A stretch of 64,000 bases of DNA from Lachnospiraceae bacterium (GCA_910575445.1 CAJTFW010000011.1:62001-126000), one strand, 5' to 3'; counted from the stretch's first letter, positions 26,841 through 35,303 are shown. Translations and numbers: made by a program. Notes: a model not told the origin generated them from the letters alone.

Positions 26841-27638
26841 CTACAGAATAATCTCGATTGGTTTCCTATCTTCGGCAGCTACTTCTATGGCTTTCCACAT
26901 ATAGAAGCAGGAGATCCCCATATTAATAAGAACAAAAAATGGAATACTGACCGGAATCCACATATAGACCATCTTTAGCAGTAGCGGCGCTGTTCTTGTA
27001 TAAATTGCCATCTTATAGAGACTTCCAAAAGAAATCTCTTTGTTTTGCATCGAAGCCATCAGCTTTCCAACCCACGCAATAATCAGTGCACCGCCAAAAA
27101 ATGCCAGAAGCAGCACCCACCACAGAATCAAGTCCACGCCCCAGAAAAGCACCTGGATATAAGGCATGGCTTCTTTTATCAGACGTTCTTTTGTCCAGTC
27201 TCCTAGCCCCACCTCACTGTGGGTAAACGTTCTGACCTGCCCTTGTAGCTTTAACAAGACATGATGTGCATCTATCACAAGCGCCTGGTCATAGGCAAGA
27301 AGGTCTACTCTGGTAATCTCCTCGGTAATTGGCCTGTCAGAATCCGCTTTCACCAGAATATTTCCCTGTCCTGGATTATATTGTGTATATTCTACAGGCT
27401 CTTCTATCCAAAATTCATCGTCTTCTAAGACAAACTCTGGAATATACTCTCTAGCAAGCCCCTCCATTCCTCCTGATGGAATTAAAAGCATCAGAAGTGG
27501 CAAAAAGAGTGTTATAAAAATCACAATCGTTCCCAAAAGCACTCCATACAAAAGCGTCTTTAGCCAGCTGTTTTCCTGAAACCCTTTATAGCTCTTAAAA
27601 TCATAGATGGAATGTATAAATTCTGCGAATATATTCAT
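26841..27638 (-). CDS. DUF1189-like membrane protein
   Basis: A 265-residue protein with one N-terminal helix (residues ~28-53), a ~110-residue external domain, and three C-terminal helices (about 160-250). The start (NIFAEFIHSIYDFKSYKGF) and this helix-domain-helices plan fit the DUF1189 family, found in many Bacillota and linked by some studies to envelope or maltodextrin-associated functions; no specific role can be claimed. It overlaps the upstream gene by 4 bases (ATGA) and ends at the large terminator. Confidence 0.82.
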   Translation of the reverse strand: MNIFAEFIHSIYDFKSYKGFQENSWLKTLLYGVLLGTIVIFITLFLPLLMLLIPSGGMEGLAREYIPEFVLEDDEFWIEEPVEYTQYNPGQGNILVKADSDRPITEEITRVDLLAYDQALVIDAHHVLLKLQGQVRTFTHSEVGLGDWTKERLIKEAMPYIQVLFWGVDLILWWVLLLAFFGGALIIAWVGKLMASMQNKEISFGSLYKMAIYTRTAPLLLKMVYMWIPVSIPFFVLINMGISCFYMWKAIEVAAEDRKPIEIIL

Positions 27639-27925
27639 CGTGATTCCCTTCCTTCTTTCAAAACAGTCGCAAGAATCGCCCAGACATAAGGAGCTCCATA
27701 GACATTTAGGCTCTTAGGCCCCGATACCTCTTTGGGATTATCACAGAGTTTTTGATAAGCCTTCTCAAAAGTGCTTCTGGTAATCGAGCGCTCACGCCGA
27801 CTCGCAAACAATTCTCCACCTTTGATATAATAGGTAAATGGAAGACCTTTTTTGGTGTAAAAGGTCTCGCCTTGTCTATCTACGATATGTTCCCAGAGTT
27901 CCTCTTTTGAAATATTGGTATTCAT
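27635..27925 (-). CDS. Small cytoplasmic hypothetical protein
   Basis: A 96-residue protein starting MNTNISKEELWEHIVDRQGE, chosen because AGGAGT lies 7 bases before this ATG. It contains YTKKGLPFTYYIKGGELF and SITRSTFEKAYQKL, and ends in a GAPYVWAIL segment. The family is not recognised. It is translationally coupled to the DUF1189-like gene and read from a good sigma-A promoter. Confidence 0.82.
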   Translation of the reverse strand: MNTNISKEELWEHIVDRQGETFYTKKGLPFTYYIKGGELFASRRERSITRSTFEKAYQKLCDNPKEVSGPKSLNVYGAPYVWAILATVLKEGRESR

Positions 27926-27965
27926 AGATACGACTCCTGTATTTTCCGTTTTAGTATATAGAAAT

Positions 27966-27994
27966 ATTATATACAGTTCTTTGATAGGATGCAA
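27966..27994 (-). promoter_or_regulatory. Promoter of the 27925-26841 operon
   Basis: TTGCAT (27989-27994), 17-base spacer, TATAAT (27966-27971) on the minus strand, 40 bases before the start codon. Confidence 0.82.
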
Positions 27995-28069
27995 CTGGTA
28001 TTACGGATTATTGATAATGTAGTTTTATGATTGAATAAAAGTTTTTTAATGCAAGGGACGCTCGCCACA

Positions 28070-28209
28070 GCCTGGTAGATGTTCCTTCCAGACCCCGCTC
28101 TCGCTTAATGAACGCCTATAGCGGTACTAAATTCGCGACTGCGCGTAACCGCTTGCGCTCATTAAGTGCCGATGGCGTTCAATGGGTCTTGCAGGAACAT
28201 CTACCAGGC
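28070..28209. repeat. Giant hairpin repeat, left copy
   Basis: A 140-base imperfect palindrome. The base is a perfect 16-bp stem (GCCTGGTAGATGTTCC with its complement); inside are AGACCC/GGGTCT, CTTAATGAACGC/GCGCTCATTAAG and AGCGGT/ACCGCT with asymmetric internal loops and an apical CGCGACTGCGCG-type loop. The inner ~100 bases are nearly identical, in inverted orientation, to the copy at 28356-28458. No ORF here is credible. The gap 27995-28539 otherwise holds only these repeats. Confidence 0.85.
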
Positions 28210-28326
28210 CATGTCGAGCTGTGCGTTGGCTCCTATACGTACGCTGCGGGCGGAATACTTCATCTGTATGCTTTACACAACATTATGCGATAGTGTCTTA
28301 TATACTGTGGCTGACCACAGTCAGCC

Positions 28327-28485
28327 AGGGCGGGAGGGGCATAGGTTCCTGAAAGACCCATTGAACGCCATCGGCACTTAATGAGCGCAAGCGGCGTAAA
28401 GCCGCGCAGTCGCGAATTTAGTACCGCTATAGGCGTTCATTAAGCGAGAGCGGGGTCTTTGGGGAACCTATGCCCCTCCCGTCCT
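28327..28485. repeat. Giant hairpin repeat, right copy
   Basis: A second hairpin: a perfect 19-bp outer stem (28331-28349 with 28463-28481), extendable by 4 pairs, encloses the same ~100-base inner sequence as the left copy, inverted, with a 6-7 base difference (extra GCTTTA) near the apex. The outer stem differs completely from that of the left copy yet is perfectly paired, so pairing is kept while sequence changes. A smaller ACTGTGG/CCACAGT hairpin (28304-28321) lies between the copies. Confidence 0.85.
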
Positions 28486-28539
28486 AGCGTCCTCCTACCA
28501 CAAAATATAAACTCCCATTTATATCATTCACACCATCCA

Positions 28540-29892
28540 CTAATCATGAACAATCTTTGAAATAATCTCCCGATATATCTTTATCATAAAGAAAACCGTC
28601 ATCGCAAGCGACATCAATTCTGCAATCGGAAATGCCCACCAGACGTAGTCTACATCCCCAAGCCTAGAGAGCAGATAAGCCGCTGGAAGCAATACGACAA
28701 GCTGTCTTGCTACGGATACAAACATACTGTATATTGAGCACCCAAGTGCCTGGAAGACGCTGCCACAGGCGATACAAAATCCGGCAACCAGAAAGCTTAT
28801 ACTGATAGTCCGAAGAGCTGGAACGCCAATTGAAAGCATGGTCTCTGAAGCATCAAACATCAAAAGAAGCGGCGTTGGTGCTATCTGGAATATCAAAAAT
28901 CCCACGATTAAAATAGAGACCACATAAAAAATGCTAAGTTTAATGGCCTGTACAACACGCACTCCTTTTTTAGCGCCGTAATTGTAGGCGATAATTGGAA
29001 TCACACCATTGTTCAGACCAAAGACTGGCATAAAGACAAAGCTTTGCAGCTTAAAATATACCCCAAAGACTGCGGTTGCTGTAGAAGTAAAGGAGATAAG
29101 TATCAGGTTCATCCCGTATGTCATCACAGAGCCAATCGCCTGCATTATAATAGAAGGAACCCCTATCTTATAGATTTGCCCAATCACTGGCATATCTGGG
29201 CGAAATCCTCTCATATTAATCTTTACTTCGTAATTCTTTGTATGATTTAGCCATACGGAAAGTATTCCTGCCACAATCTGTCCAATCACTGTCGCTGCCG
29301 CTGCGCCTGCTACTCCCATCTTAGGAAAGCCTAAAAGCCCAAAAATCATAATGGGGTCTAAGATAAGATTGACAATAGCTCCAACGCCCTGTGTCACCAT
29401 TGTATAGATGGTCTTTCCTGTCGCCTGTAAGAGACGCTCAAACATCACCTGCGTAAAGATACCAAAGGAAAAACAGCAGCATATGCTTAGATAGTCCTTT
29501 CCATAGGTGACAATCTCCGTAATATCTGTCTGGCTTCTATAGAATATCTCCGCCAAAAAAAGGCCAATTATCAAAAATAACAGATAGCTTACACCTATCA
29601 AAAACACTGAATTTTCAGCAATTCGATTGACTTTTTTAAAATCCTTTTCCCCAAGGGAGCGGGCTAGAAGTGCATTCACACCCACCGCAGTTCCTACGCC
29701 TACTGCAATCATCAGATTTTGAATCGGAAAAGCCATTGATACTGCTGTCAGGGCATTTTCATTTAGCTTTGCCACAAAGATACTGTCCACAATATTGTAC
29801 AGCGCCTGTACAAGCATAGAAGCCATAATTGGCAAAGACATCGAGATTAGTAATTTGTTGACTGGCATAATACCCATTTTGTTTTCTTCCAT
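28540..29892 (-). CDS. MATE family efflux transporter
   Basis: A 450-residue membrane protein with 12 predicted helices and MATE signatures (SLPIMASMLVQALYNIVDSIFVAKL at the N-terminus and its repeat NNGVIPIIAYNYGAKK in the second half). I start it at the ATG at 29892, 6 bases after AGGAGG. It is only distantly similar to the MATE gene at 22-1332. Substrate unknown. Upstream is the terminator of the thioredoxin operon. Confidence 0.92.
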   Translation of the reverse strand: MEENKMGIMPVNKLLISMSLPIMASMLVQALYNIVDSIFVAKLNENALTAVSMAFPIQNLMIAVGVGTAVGVNALLARSLGEKDFKKVNRIAENSVFLIGVSYLLFLIIGLFLAEIFYRSQTDITEIVTYGKDYLSICCCFSFGIFTQVMFERLLQATGKTIYTMVTQGVGAIVNLILDPIMIFGLLGFPKMGVAGAAAATVIGQIVAGILSVWLNHTKNYEVKINMRGFRPDMPVIGQIYKIGVPSIIMQAIGSVMTYGMNLILISFTSTATAVFGVYFKLQSFVFMPVFGLNNGVIPIIAYNYGAKKGVRVVQAIKLSIFYVVSILIVGFLIFQIAPTPLLLMFDASETMLSIGVPALRTISISFLVAGFCIACGSVFQALGCSIYSMFVSVARQLVVLLPAAYLLSRLGDVDYVWWAFPIAELMSLAMTVFFMIKIYREIISKIVHD

Positions 29893-29931
29893 ATTCATCC
29901 TCCTATGTAAATTCTTCCATTTTATATAGTA

Positions 29932-29958
29932 AAAGGGTGCGTTAGAAGCGCACCCTTT
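29932..29958 (-). terminator. Terminator after trxA
   Basis: AAAGGGTGCG/CGCACCCTTT stem with a 7-base loop, then TTTACTATAT on the minus strand, about 40 bases after the trxA stop. Confidence 0.75.
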
Positions 29959-29998
29959 GTATCTTAACACCATATGGAAAAAAGTACAAGTTTTTCTT

Positions 29999-30328
29999 TT
30001 AATTCTGTCCCCATTCCTGAAGCTTTCTCTCCAATTCTTCCTTTGCAAGATATCCTACAAAATTACCTTTGACCTTTCCATTTTGCAGATAGAAAAGTGC
30101 CGGGATATTGCTGACTTTAAAGGTGTTTGAGATGCCCGGACAGTGGTCTGCATTAACCTTTACCACCTTTAACTTCCCTTGATATTCTTCTGATATCTGG
30201 TGGATAATTGGCGCAAGCATCTTGCAGGGCGGGCACCAGTCTGCATAGACATCCATCAGCACCGGCAGCTCTGCCTGCATCACCTCTGTTACAAAATTTT
30301 CATCGTTTACCATAATCTCTGCCATCAT
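29999..30328 (-). CDS. Thioredoxin with WCPPC active site
   Basis: A 109-residue thioredoxin fold protein. The active site is WCPPC (residues 31-35) in place of the common WCGPC; the cis-Pro follows in SNIPALF. The Gly-to-Pro change alters redox potential in other thioredoxins. It overlaps the upstream ftrB-like gene by 4 bases (ATGA), so the partner reductase is probably that ferredoxin-dependent enzyme rather than an NADPH flavoprotein. The start could be either of two adjacent ATGs. Confidence 0.92.
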   Translation of the reverse strand: MMAEIMVNDENFVTEVMQAELPVLMDVYADWCPPCKMLAPIIHQISEEYQGKLKVVKVNADHCPGISNTFKVSNIPALFYLQNGKVKGNFVGYLAKEELERKLQEWGQN

Positions 30329-30546
30329 AAGTCTCCTTCCTTTGTGTATGATTTATAATAGAGCATACAGTGGCAAAAGCCTTCATAAGCCTGGTCTTCC
30401 ATCTGTGCTCTAAATTCTTTGCAGATACACTTGGTATCCTCCGTGCGCTCTAGCCTACAAGGACAGTATCCTCCGGTCTTTTCTAGGCCTTCTCTAACAC
30501 TTTTTACAATCTCATTGTCTGGATTTAATGTAATCTTAGGCTTCAT
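30325..30546 (-). CDS. ftrB: Ferredoxin:thioredoxin reductase catalytic (beta) subunit
   Basis: A 73-residue protein with the three Cys motifs of FTR-beta in order: CPC (residues 28-30), CIC (40-42) and CHC (58-60). These hold the active-site disulfide and the [4Fe-4S] cluster that passes electrons from ferredoxin to thioredoxin. It is shorter than plant subunits (~110 residues) but complete in motifs. No alpha subunit gene is nearby. Placed between an M18 aminopeptidase gene (11-base overlap) and trxA (4-base overlap). Confidence 0.92.
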   Translation of the reverse strand: MKPKITLNPDNEIVKSVREGLEKTGGYCPCRLERTEDTKCICKEFRAQMEDQAYEGFCHCMLYYKSYTKEGDL

Positions 30547-31852
30547 AGAATATCTCGCCTCCCCTTTCTGAAAAATGTGAAGAATAGAACTGTGTCATCC
30601 CTTTTATCATATCATAGGTATCTTTTACTCCGGCGGTCTCATAAGCCGAGTGCATCGCAAGTTGTGCAAGGCCAATGTCAATAGATTTTAAAGAGACTTT
30701 TTCAGAAGAAATATTGCCAAGTGTGCTGCCTCCCGCGCTATCTGAACGGTTGGCAAAGAACTGTATGGGAACCAAAGCCTTCTCACAAATCTCCCGGAAC
30801 AGGGCAATGCTAAGTGCATCACTGGTATACTTTTGCCCTGCATGTGATTTTACTACGATACCTTTATTGAGATAGACGCAGTTTTCATAGTCTGTCTTCT
30901 CCGGGTGATTGGGGTGCACTGCATGGGCATTGTCTGCGCTTAACATCAGACTGTTGGCAACTGCCCGATAGTAGTCCTCTTCCTTTTTGCCAAGTCCATG
31001 ATGAATCCGTCTTAGTACATCATACAGAAAAGTAGAACCAGCGCCTTGCTTGGTCTTAGAGCCTACTTCTTCATTGTCAAAGCAAGCATAGATATTGATA
31101 TTTTCCGGGTGATGCCCCTCTAAAAATCCCTGTAGAGACGCATAAGCGCACTGTAAATCGTCCAGACGGGGGGATGACACAAATTCTTCCTTAGCTCCCC
31201 ATATAGTCGGTTCTTGACGGTTGTAGAGATATAAGTCACTTCCATAGATAGCAGAGAGTGGGACTTCAAGTTCTCTTGCAAGCAGTTGTTTTAGTGTTCC
31301 CTTCTGGCAGTTCTCACCGCCAAATAACGGAAGCATATCCACCTGCTTATTATAGGAAAAGCCTTCATTGGCTGAGCGATTCATATGAATTGCCACACTT
31401 GGAATCAAGAGAAGGTCTCTTTCTATCTTTACTAGTCGGGTGACAAAACGCTCTCCTTCTTTTACAATCACTCTGCCAGCAACGGAGAGCGGACGGTCAA
31501 ACCAGGTAGAGCAGAGCATCCCGCCATAGCCTTCTGTATTAAGCTGAAGATATTTTCGCCGGATTTCAAGCTCTGCGTGCTCTTTTATCTTAAAAGTAGG
31601 AGCATCGCTGTGAGAGGCAGCAATATGATAGCTGTAGTTTGTTAATTCTGTACCAATCGAAAAAGCCAGAATACTGGAATCATTTCTGGTGACATAATAT
31701 TTCCCGCCTGGTGTTAAGGGCCAACTCTCACTCTCCCACAGCCTTTGATAGCCGTGGGCGTCTAACTCCTTGCCAATTTGTCCGATGGTGTGAAAGGCTG
31801 TTGGACATCTTTTTAGAAAATCCAACATCTGTTCTGATATTTTATGATACAT
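30536..31852 (-). CDS. apeB: M18 family aspartyl aminopeptidase
   Basis: A 438-residue dinuclear zinc aminopeptidase. Typical segments include AASHSDAPTFKIK (first metal His-x-Asp), ACFDNEEVGSKTKQGAGS (Asp-Asn-Glu-Glu) and SADNAHAVHPNHPEK. The protein releases N-terminal acidic or other residues from peptides in the cytoplasm. Length and motifs match active enzymes. It lies 25 bases downstream of the GATase-like gene and overlaps ftrB. Confidence 0.93.
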   Translation of the reverse strand: MYHKISEQMLDFLKRCPTAFHTIGQIGKELDAHGYQRLWESESWPLTPGGKYYVTRNDSSILAFSIGTELTNYSYHIAASHSDAPTFKIKEHAELEIRRKYLQLNTEGYGGMLCSTWFDRPLSVAGRVIVKEGERFVTRLVKIERDLLLIPSVAIHMNRSANEGFSYNKQVDMLPLFGGENCQKGTLKQLLARELEVPLSAIYGSDLYLYNRQEPTIWGAKEEFVSSPRLDDLQCAYASLQGFLEGHHPENINIYACFDNEEVGSKTKQGAGSTFLYDVLRRIHHGLGKKEEDYYRAVANSLMLSADNAHAVHPNHPEKTDYENCVYLNKGIVVKSHAGQKYTSDALSIALFREICEKALVPIQFFANRSDSAGGSTLGNISSEKVSLKSIDIGLAQLAMHSAYETAGVKDTYDMIKGMTQFYSSHFSERGGEIFYEA

Positions 31853-31877
31853 CTGTAGATTCCTTATCTATAAAAAA

Positions 31878-32573
31878 TTATCGGCATGCAGTCACAAAAG
31901 CCTGAAAAAGCTTCTGCTGCGATAAGGTACGCGTGGCCATATATTCTGGTCTCCACTGTACTGCCAGGCTAAAAGGATAGCCTTCTATCTCTAGCGCCTC
32001 TGCAAAGCCTTCTGGACTGTCTGCCGTCGCAAGAAGCCCTTCTCCTAAGCTGTCCACTGTCTGATGATGAAGAGTGTTTACGGAGACGGTATCTGTATGC
32101 AGTATCTCTGCTAAAAGACTGTATGGTTCAAGCTCTACCGGATGTGTTGCGGTTGAGATATGCCAGATATCAAAATGTGTATATTCTTGTTTGGTCTTCA
32201 TATTCTGCATCAGCGTACCGCCAAACGCCACATTTAAAAGCTGCATCCCGCGGCCAATACAGAAGAAGGGCTTCTCTGCCGATGTAACTGCCTCTAATAG
32301 TGCCAACTCAAAATTATCACGCGCCGGGTCTTTCTTTCTCCCTCCCACCAGAGGATGTTGTCCATATAATTCTGGACTAATATCCGTACCACCGGGAAAT
32401 AAAAAGCCACTGCATGTAGTAATAATCGTCTCTAGCTGCTCTGGCTCCATATAATAGGGAAGCAACCACACAGACGCTCCCGCACGTGTCAAACAGCGCT
32501 CATACTGATACTGCATATAGCGGCTAAGTAAATCTTTGCCAATGATTGGAACGCCAACCTTTGGATAGAGCAT
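31878..32573 (-). CDS. PuuD-like class I glutamine amidotransferase, catalytic residues lost
   Basis: A 231-residue protein (ATG at 32573, 6 bases after GGGGGAG) clearly of the gamma-Glu-GABA hydrolase fold: GFLFPGGTDISPELYGQ, RDNFELALL, the nucleophile elbow and VNTLHHQ. The nucleophile elbow, normally G-I-C-R-G, reads C-I-G-R-G here: Gly107 takes the place of the nucleophile and a Cys stands at 105. The catalytic H-P-E reads R-P-E (Arg208). With both Cys and His missing it is probably not an active amidase. Codons were checked (TGT ATT GGC CGC GGG; TGG AGA CCA GAA). It is second in the ArsR-led operon. Confidence 0.85.
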   Translation of the reverse strand: MLYPKVGVPIIGKDLLSRYMQYQYERCLTRAGASVWLLPYYMEPEQLETIITTCSGFLFPGGTDISPELYGQHPLVGGRKKDPARDNFELALLEAVTSAEKPFFCIGRGMQLLNVAFGGTLMQNMKTKQEYTHFDIWHISTATHPVELEPYSLLAEILHTDTVSVNTLHHQTVDSLGEGLLATADSPEGFAEALEIEGYPFSLAVQWRPEYMATRTLSQQKLFQAFVTACR

Positions 32574-32605
32574 CTGCATCTCCCCCTCTTTGTAAAATAT
32601 CCAAG

Positions 32606-32965
32606 TTATACCGGACAGGAGATTTCAAGCAACGTCTCTATCATCTGATGGAGCAGTTCTGCCTGCTGTGTATTGGCTGCTTTATAGTAGACTTCCTTAC
32701 CCTCACGCCGGCTGACAATCAGTCTTCCTGCCTTTAACATCTTTAGATGGTGCGAGACTGCCGGGCTGCTCATCTCCACCATGGCAGACAGATTAATCAC
32801 ACATTCCTCACAGTGGCATAATATCCAGAAGATACGAATTCTGCTACTGTCTCCCAACAATTTAAAGATATCCGATGCGGCCTGAAAAAACTCTGCTTTC
32901 GGTATCAATTCCATCTGTTTTTCTATTGCTTCCCCATGGTCATGAGGCAATAAACACGAATGCAT
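32606..32965 (-). CDS. ArsR/SmtB-family metal-sensing repressor
   Basis: A 119-residue winged-helix repressor. The recognition helix is SSPAVSHHLKML, and the metal-site helix reads CHCEECVINL, close to the CxC/ELCVCDL class of Cd/Pb/Zn sensors. The N-terminus is His/Cys-containing (MHSCLLPHDHGE), which may supply further ligands. It is divergent from the heavy-metal chaperone and P1B ATPase and heads the operon leading to trxA. It should release the divergent promoter on metal binding. Confidence 0.9.
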   Translation of the reverse strand: MHSCLLPHDHGEAIEKQMELIPKAEFFQAASDIFKLLGDSSRIRIFWILCHCEECVINLSAMVEMSSPAVSHHLKMLKAGRLIVSRREGKEVYYKAANTQQAELLHQMIETLLEISCPV

Positions 32966-33053
32966 CCGCTCAACTCCCTTCTCCTTATCCTTACCTTTTC
33001 CATTCTATCATATCCAAATTAGAAAGAAAACAGGGAAAATACAAAGTAAGGGG

Positions 33054-33110
33054 TTGCATTTTCTTCAAAATTGTGTATAATATAATTAAACAATTAAATA
33101 TATATTTAAT
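33054..33110 (+). promoter_or_regulatory. Metal-inducible promoter with palindromic operator
   Basis: TTGCAT (33054-33059), 16-base spacer, TATAAT (33076-33081), then a perfect 18-base palindrome ATTAAATAT/ATATTTAAT at 33093-33110. AT-rich dyads just after the -10 are typical ArsR/SmtB operators; repression by the protein at 32606-32965 is inferred. Confidence 0.75.
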
Positions 33111-33135
33111 CGATTTCAGAAAGGGGATAAGAAAC

Positions 33136-33354
33136 ATGAAAAAAACTTACAAAATCGAAGTAGACTGTGCAAATTGTGCCAATAAGATGGAGGATGCTGC
33201 CAAGCGTACAGAGGGTGTAAAAAATGCAACTGTTAATTTTATGACTTTAAAGATGAGTGTCGAATTTGAAGATGGACAAGATATCAAAGCCGTGATGCAA
33301 AAAGTTCGTACAAATTGCAAAAAGGTAGAAGATGATTGTGAAATATTTATCTAA
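33136..33354 (+). CDS. Small heavy-metal-associated (HMA) domain chaperone
   Basis: A 72-residue ferredoxin-like HMA domain protein starting MKKTYKIEVDCANCANKM; the metal-binding Cys pair is C11/C14 (CxxC). AAGGGGATAAG precedes the ATG. It lies 54 bases before the P1B ATPase, which lacks its own N-terminal HMA domain, so the metal-binding module appears to be supplied as a separate protein. The last residues (CKKVEDDCEIFI) contain two more Cys. Confidence 0.92.
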   Translation: MKKTYKIEVDCANCANKMEDAAKRTEGVKNATVNFMTLKMSVEFEDGQDIKAVMQKVRTNCKKVEDDCEIFI

Positions 33355-33408
33355 GTAACAAGTCACTATCTGGCCAGAGCAATTGCAAACAGGAAAGGAA
33401 TATTCTCT

Positions 33409-35292
33409 ATGAGTAAAAAACAGAAAAAGATGCTGTTTCGGATTCTGCTTACCGCTGTGCTTATGGTGTTACTTCACTTTCTGCCGGTGGCTAAACTCCT
33501 CCGCTTTCTTCTCTATCTGATTCCCTATCTGGTGATAGGATATGATATTTTAATAAAAGCCTTCAAAGGTGTTAAAAACCGGCAGATGTTTGATGAAAGT
33601 TTTCTGATGGCGGTCGCAACAGTCGGTGCGATGGCGCTGGCTGTCGCCAAAGACGGGGACTATACGGAAGCTATCGCCGTTATGCTCTTCTATCAGATTG
33701 GCGAGTGGTTCCAAAGCTATGCCGTGGGCAAAAGTCGCCGCAATATCAGTGAACTGATGGATATCCGACCGGACTATGCCAATATAGAAAAGGATGGTCA
33801 ACTAGAGCAAGTAGACCCTGATGAAGTGGAGATTGGTACAATTATCGTCGTACAGCCAGGAGAGAAGATTCCGATTGACGGCATTGTGATAAATGGACAT
33901 TCCAGCTTAAATACCAGTGCACTAACCGGAGAAAGTCTTCCACGGGAAATCCAAACCGGTGAAGAAGTTATCAGTGGATGCATCAACCTGACAGGTATTC
34001 TTAAGATTCAGACTACCAAAGAATTTGGCGAATCAACGGTATCTAAGATTTTAGACTTGGTGGAGAACGCCAGTTCGCGCAAATCTAAATCCGAAGATTT
34101 TATCTCCAAATTTGCAAGAGTCTATACTCCTTTGGTCTGCTATAGCGCTCTGGCACTGGCCTTTTTACCACCTCTGGTGCGTATCTCGTTGCTTGGACTT
34201 TCGGCTGACTGGGGCGACTGGGTCTATCGTGCGCTGACCTTTTTGGTTATCAGTTGTCCTTGTGCATTGGTGGTCAGTATTCCTCTTAGCTTTTTTGCTG
34301 GTATTGGAGGCGCAAGCAATGCGGGTGTGCTGGTCAAAGGCTCTAATTATCTGGAGACTCTGTCTCAGACAAGGTATGTGGTCTTTGACAAGACAGGAAC
34401 TCTAACACAAGGTGTCTTTCAAGTAAATGCTATCCATCACAACACCTTGCCAGAAGAAAAGCTTCTTGAATATGCGGCACTTGCAGAGAGCGCTTCTTCT
34501 CACCCTATCAGCAAAAGTCTTAGAGAAGCCTATGGAAAGCCTCTAGAGCGCTCACGCATCACAGATATCGAGGAGATTAGTGGCAATGGTGTTATTGCAC
34601 AAGTGGATAATCTCTGTATCGCCGCCGGCAATGCAAAACTGATGAAGCGTCTGAAGATAGACTATAAAGATTGCCATCACACTGGAACGATTGTACACCT
34701 TGCGATTGATGGCACTTATGCCGGACATATCGTTATCTCTGATATTATAAAGCCCCATGCAAAGGGTGCCATCGCTGCTCTAAAATCTGCGGGGGTCCAT
34801 CAGACAGTTATGCTAACCGGAGATACAGACGCCGTAGCAAAGCAAGTGGCAAAGGAGCTTGGCATCGATGTGGTATACAGCGAGTTGCTTCCTGAAGATA
34901 AAGTAACCAAAGTAGAAGAACTGCTAGAGAGCAAAAGTCCCAAAGAAAAGCTTGCTTTTGTAGGGGATGGAATCAACGATGCACCGGTTCTCTCCCGCGC
35001 CGATATTGGTATTGCCATGGGGGCTATGGGGTCTGATGCTGCGATTGAAGCGGCAGATATTGTACTGATGGACGATGACCCGCTAAAAATCTCCAAAGCC
35101 ATCAATATTTCCCGCAAATGTCTGCGGATTGTCTATGAAAATATCTGGTTTGCTATCGGCATCAAAGTTATCTGCCTGCTGCTTGGTGCTTTTGGTATCG
35201 CCAATATGTGGCTTGCAGTATTTGCCGATGTCGGTGTGATGGTTCTTGCAGTACTAAATGCTATCCGCGCACTCTTTGTCAAAAAATTATAA
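33409..35292 (+). CDS. P1B-type heavy-metal-exporting ATPase (Zn/Cd/Pb type)
   Basis: A 627-residue P-type ATPase: actuator TGES at 183-186, the metal-transport motif CPC at 283-285, phosphorylation site DKTGT from Asp327, and GDGINDAP. The final helix contains ADVG, the D-x-G of the P1B-2 (Zn2+/Cd2+/Pb2+) subgroup. There is no N-terminal metal-binding domain; that is the separate gene at 33136. Likely induced through the divergent ArsR. Exports toxic divalent metals across the cytoplasmic membrane. Confidence 0.93.
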   Translation: MSKKQKKMLFRILLTAVLMVLLHFLPVAKLLRFLLYLIPYLVIGYDILIKAFKGVKNRQMFDESFLMAVATVGAMALAVAKDGDYTEAIAVMLFYQIGEWFQSYAVGKSRRNISELMDIRPDYANIEKDGQLEQVDPDEVEIGTIIVVQPGEKIPIDGIVINGHSSLNTSALTGESLPREIQTGEEVISGCINLTGILKIQTTKEFGESTVSKILDLVENASSRKSKSEDFISKFARVYTPLVCYSALALAFLPPLVRISLLGLSADWGDWVYRALTFLVISCPCALVVSIPLSFFAGIGGASNAGVLVKGSNYLETLSQTRYVVFDKTGTLTQGVFQVNAIHHNTLPEEKLLEYAALAESASSHPISKSLREAYGKPLERSRITDIEEISGNGVIAQVDNLCIAAGNAKLMKRLKIDYKDCHHTGTIVHLAIDGTYAGHIVISDIIKPHAKGAIAALKSAGVHQTVMLTGDTDAVAKQVAKELGIDVVYSELLPEDKVTKVEELLESKSPKEKLAFVGDGINDAPVLSRADIGIAMGAMGSDAAIEAADIVLMDDDPLKISKAINISRKCLRIVYENIWFAIGIKVICLLLGAFGIANMWLAVFADVGVMVLAVLNAIRALFVKKL

Positions 35293-35303
35293 CACGTTCT
35301 ATA

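Noticed and set aside
28108-28381. Open frames across the giant hairpins
   Set aside because: They run through nearly identical inverted repeats and have no ribosome binding sites or family-like composition.
28070-28481. CRISPR array
   Set aside because: Only two copies, in inverted orientation, each a long palindrome; no regular spacers and no cas genes.
32606-32965. Arsenic operon (ArsR controlling arsenite export)
   Set aside because: No arsB/arsC/acr3 nearby; the divergent partner is a Zn/Cd/Pb-type P1B ATPase.
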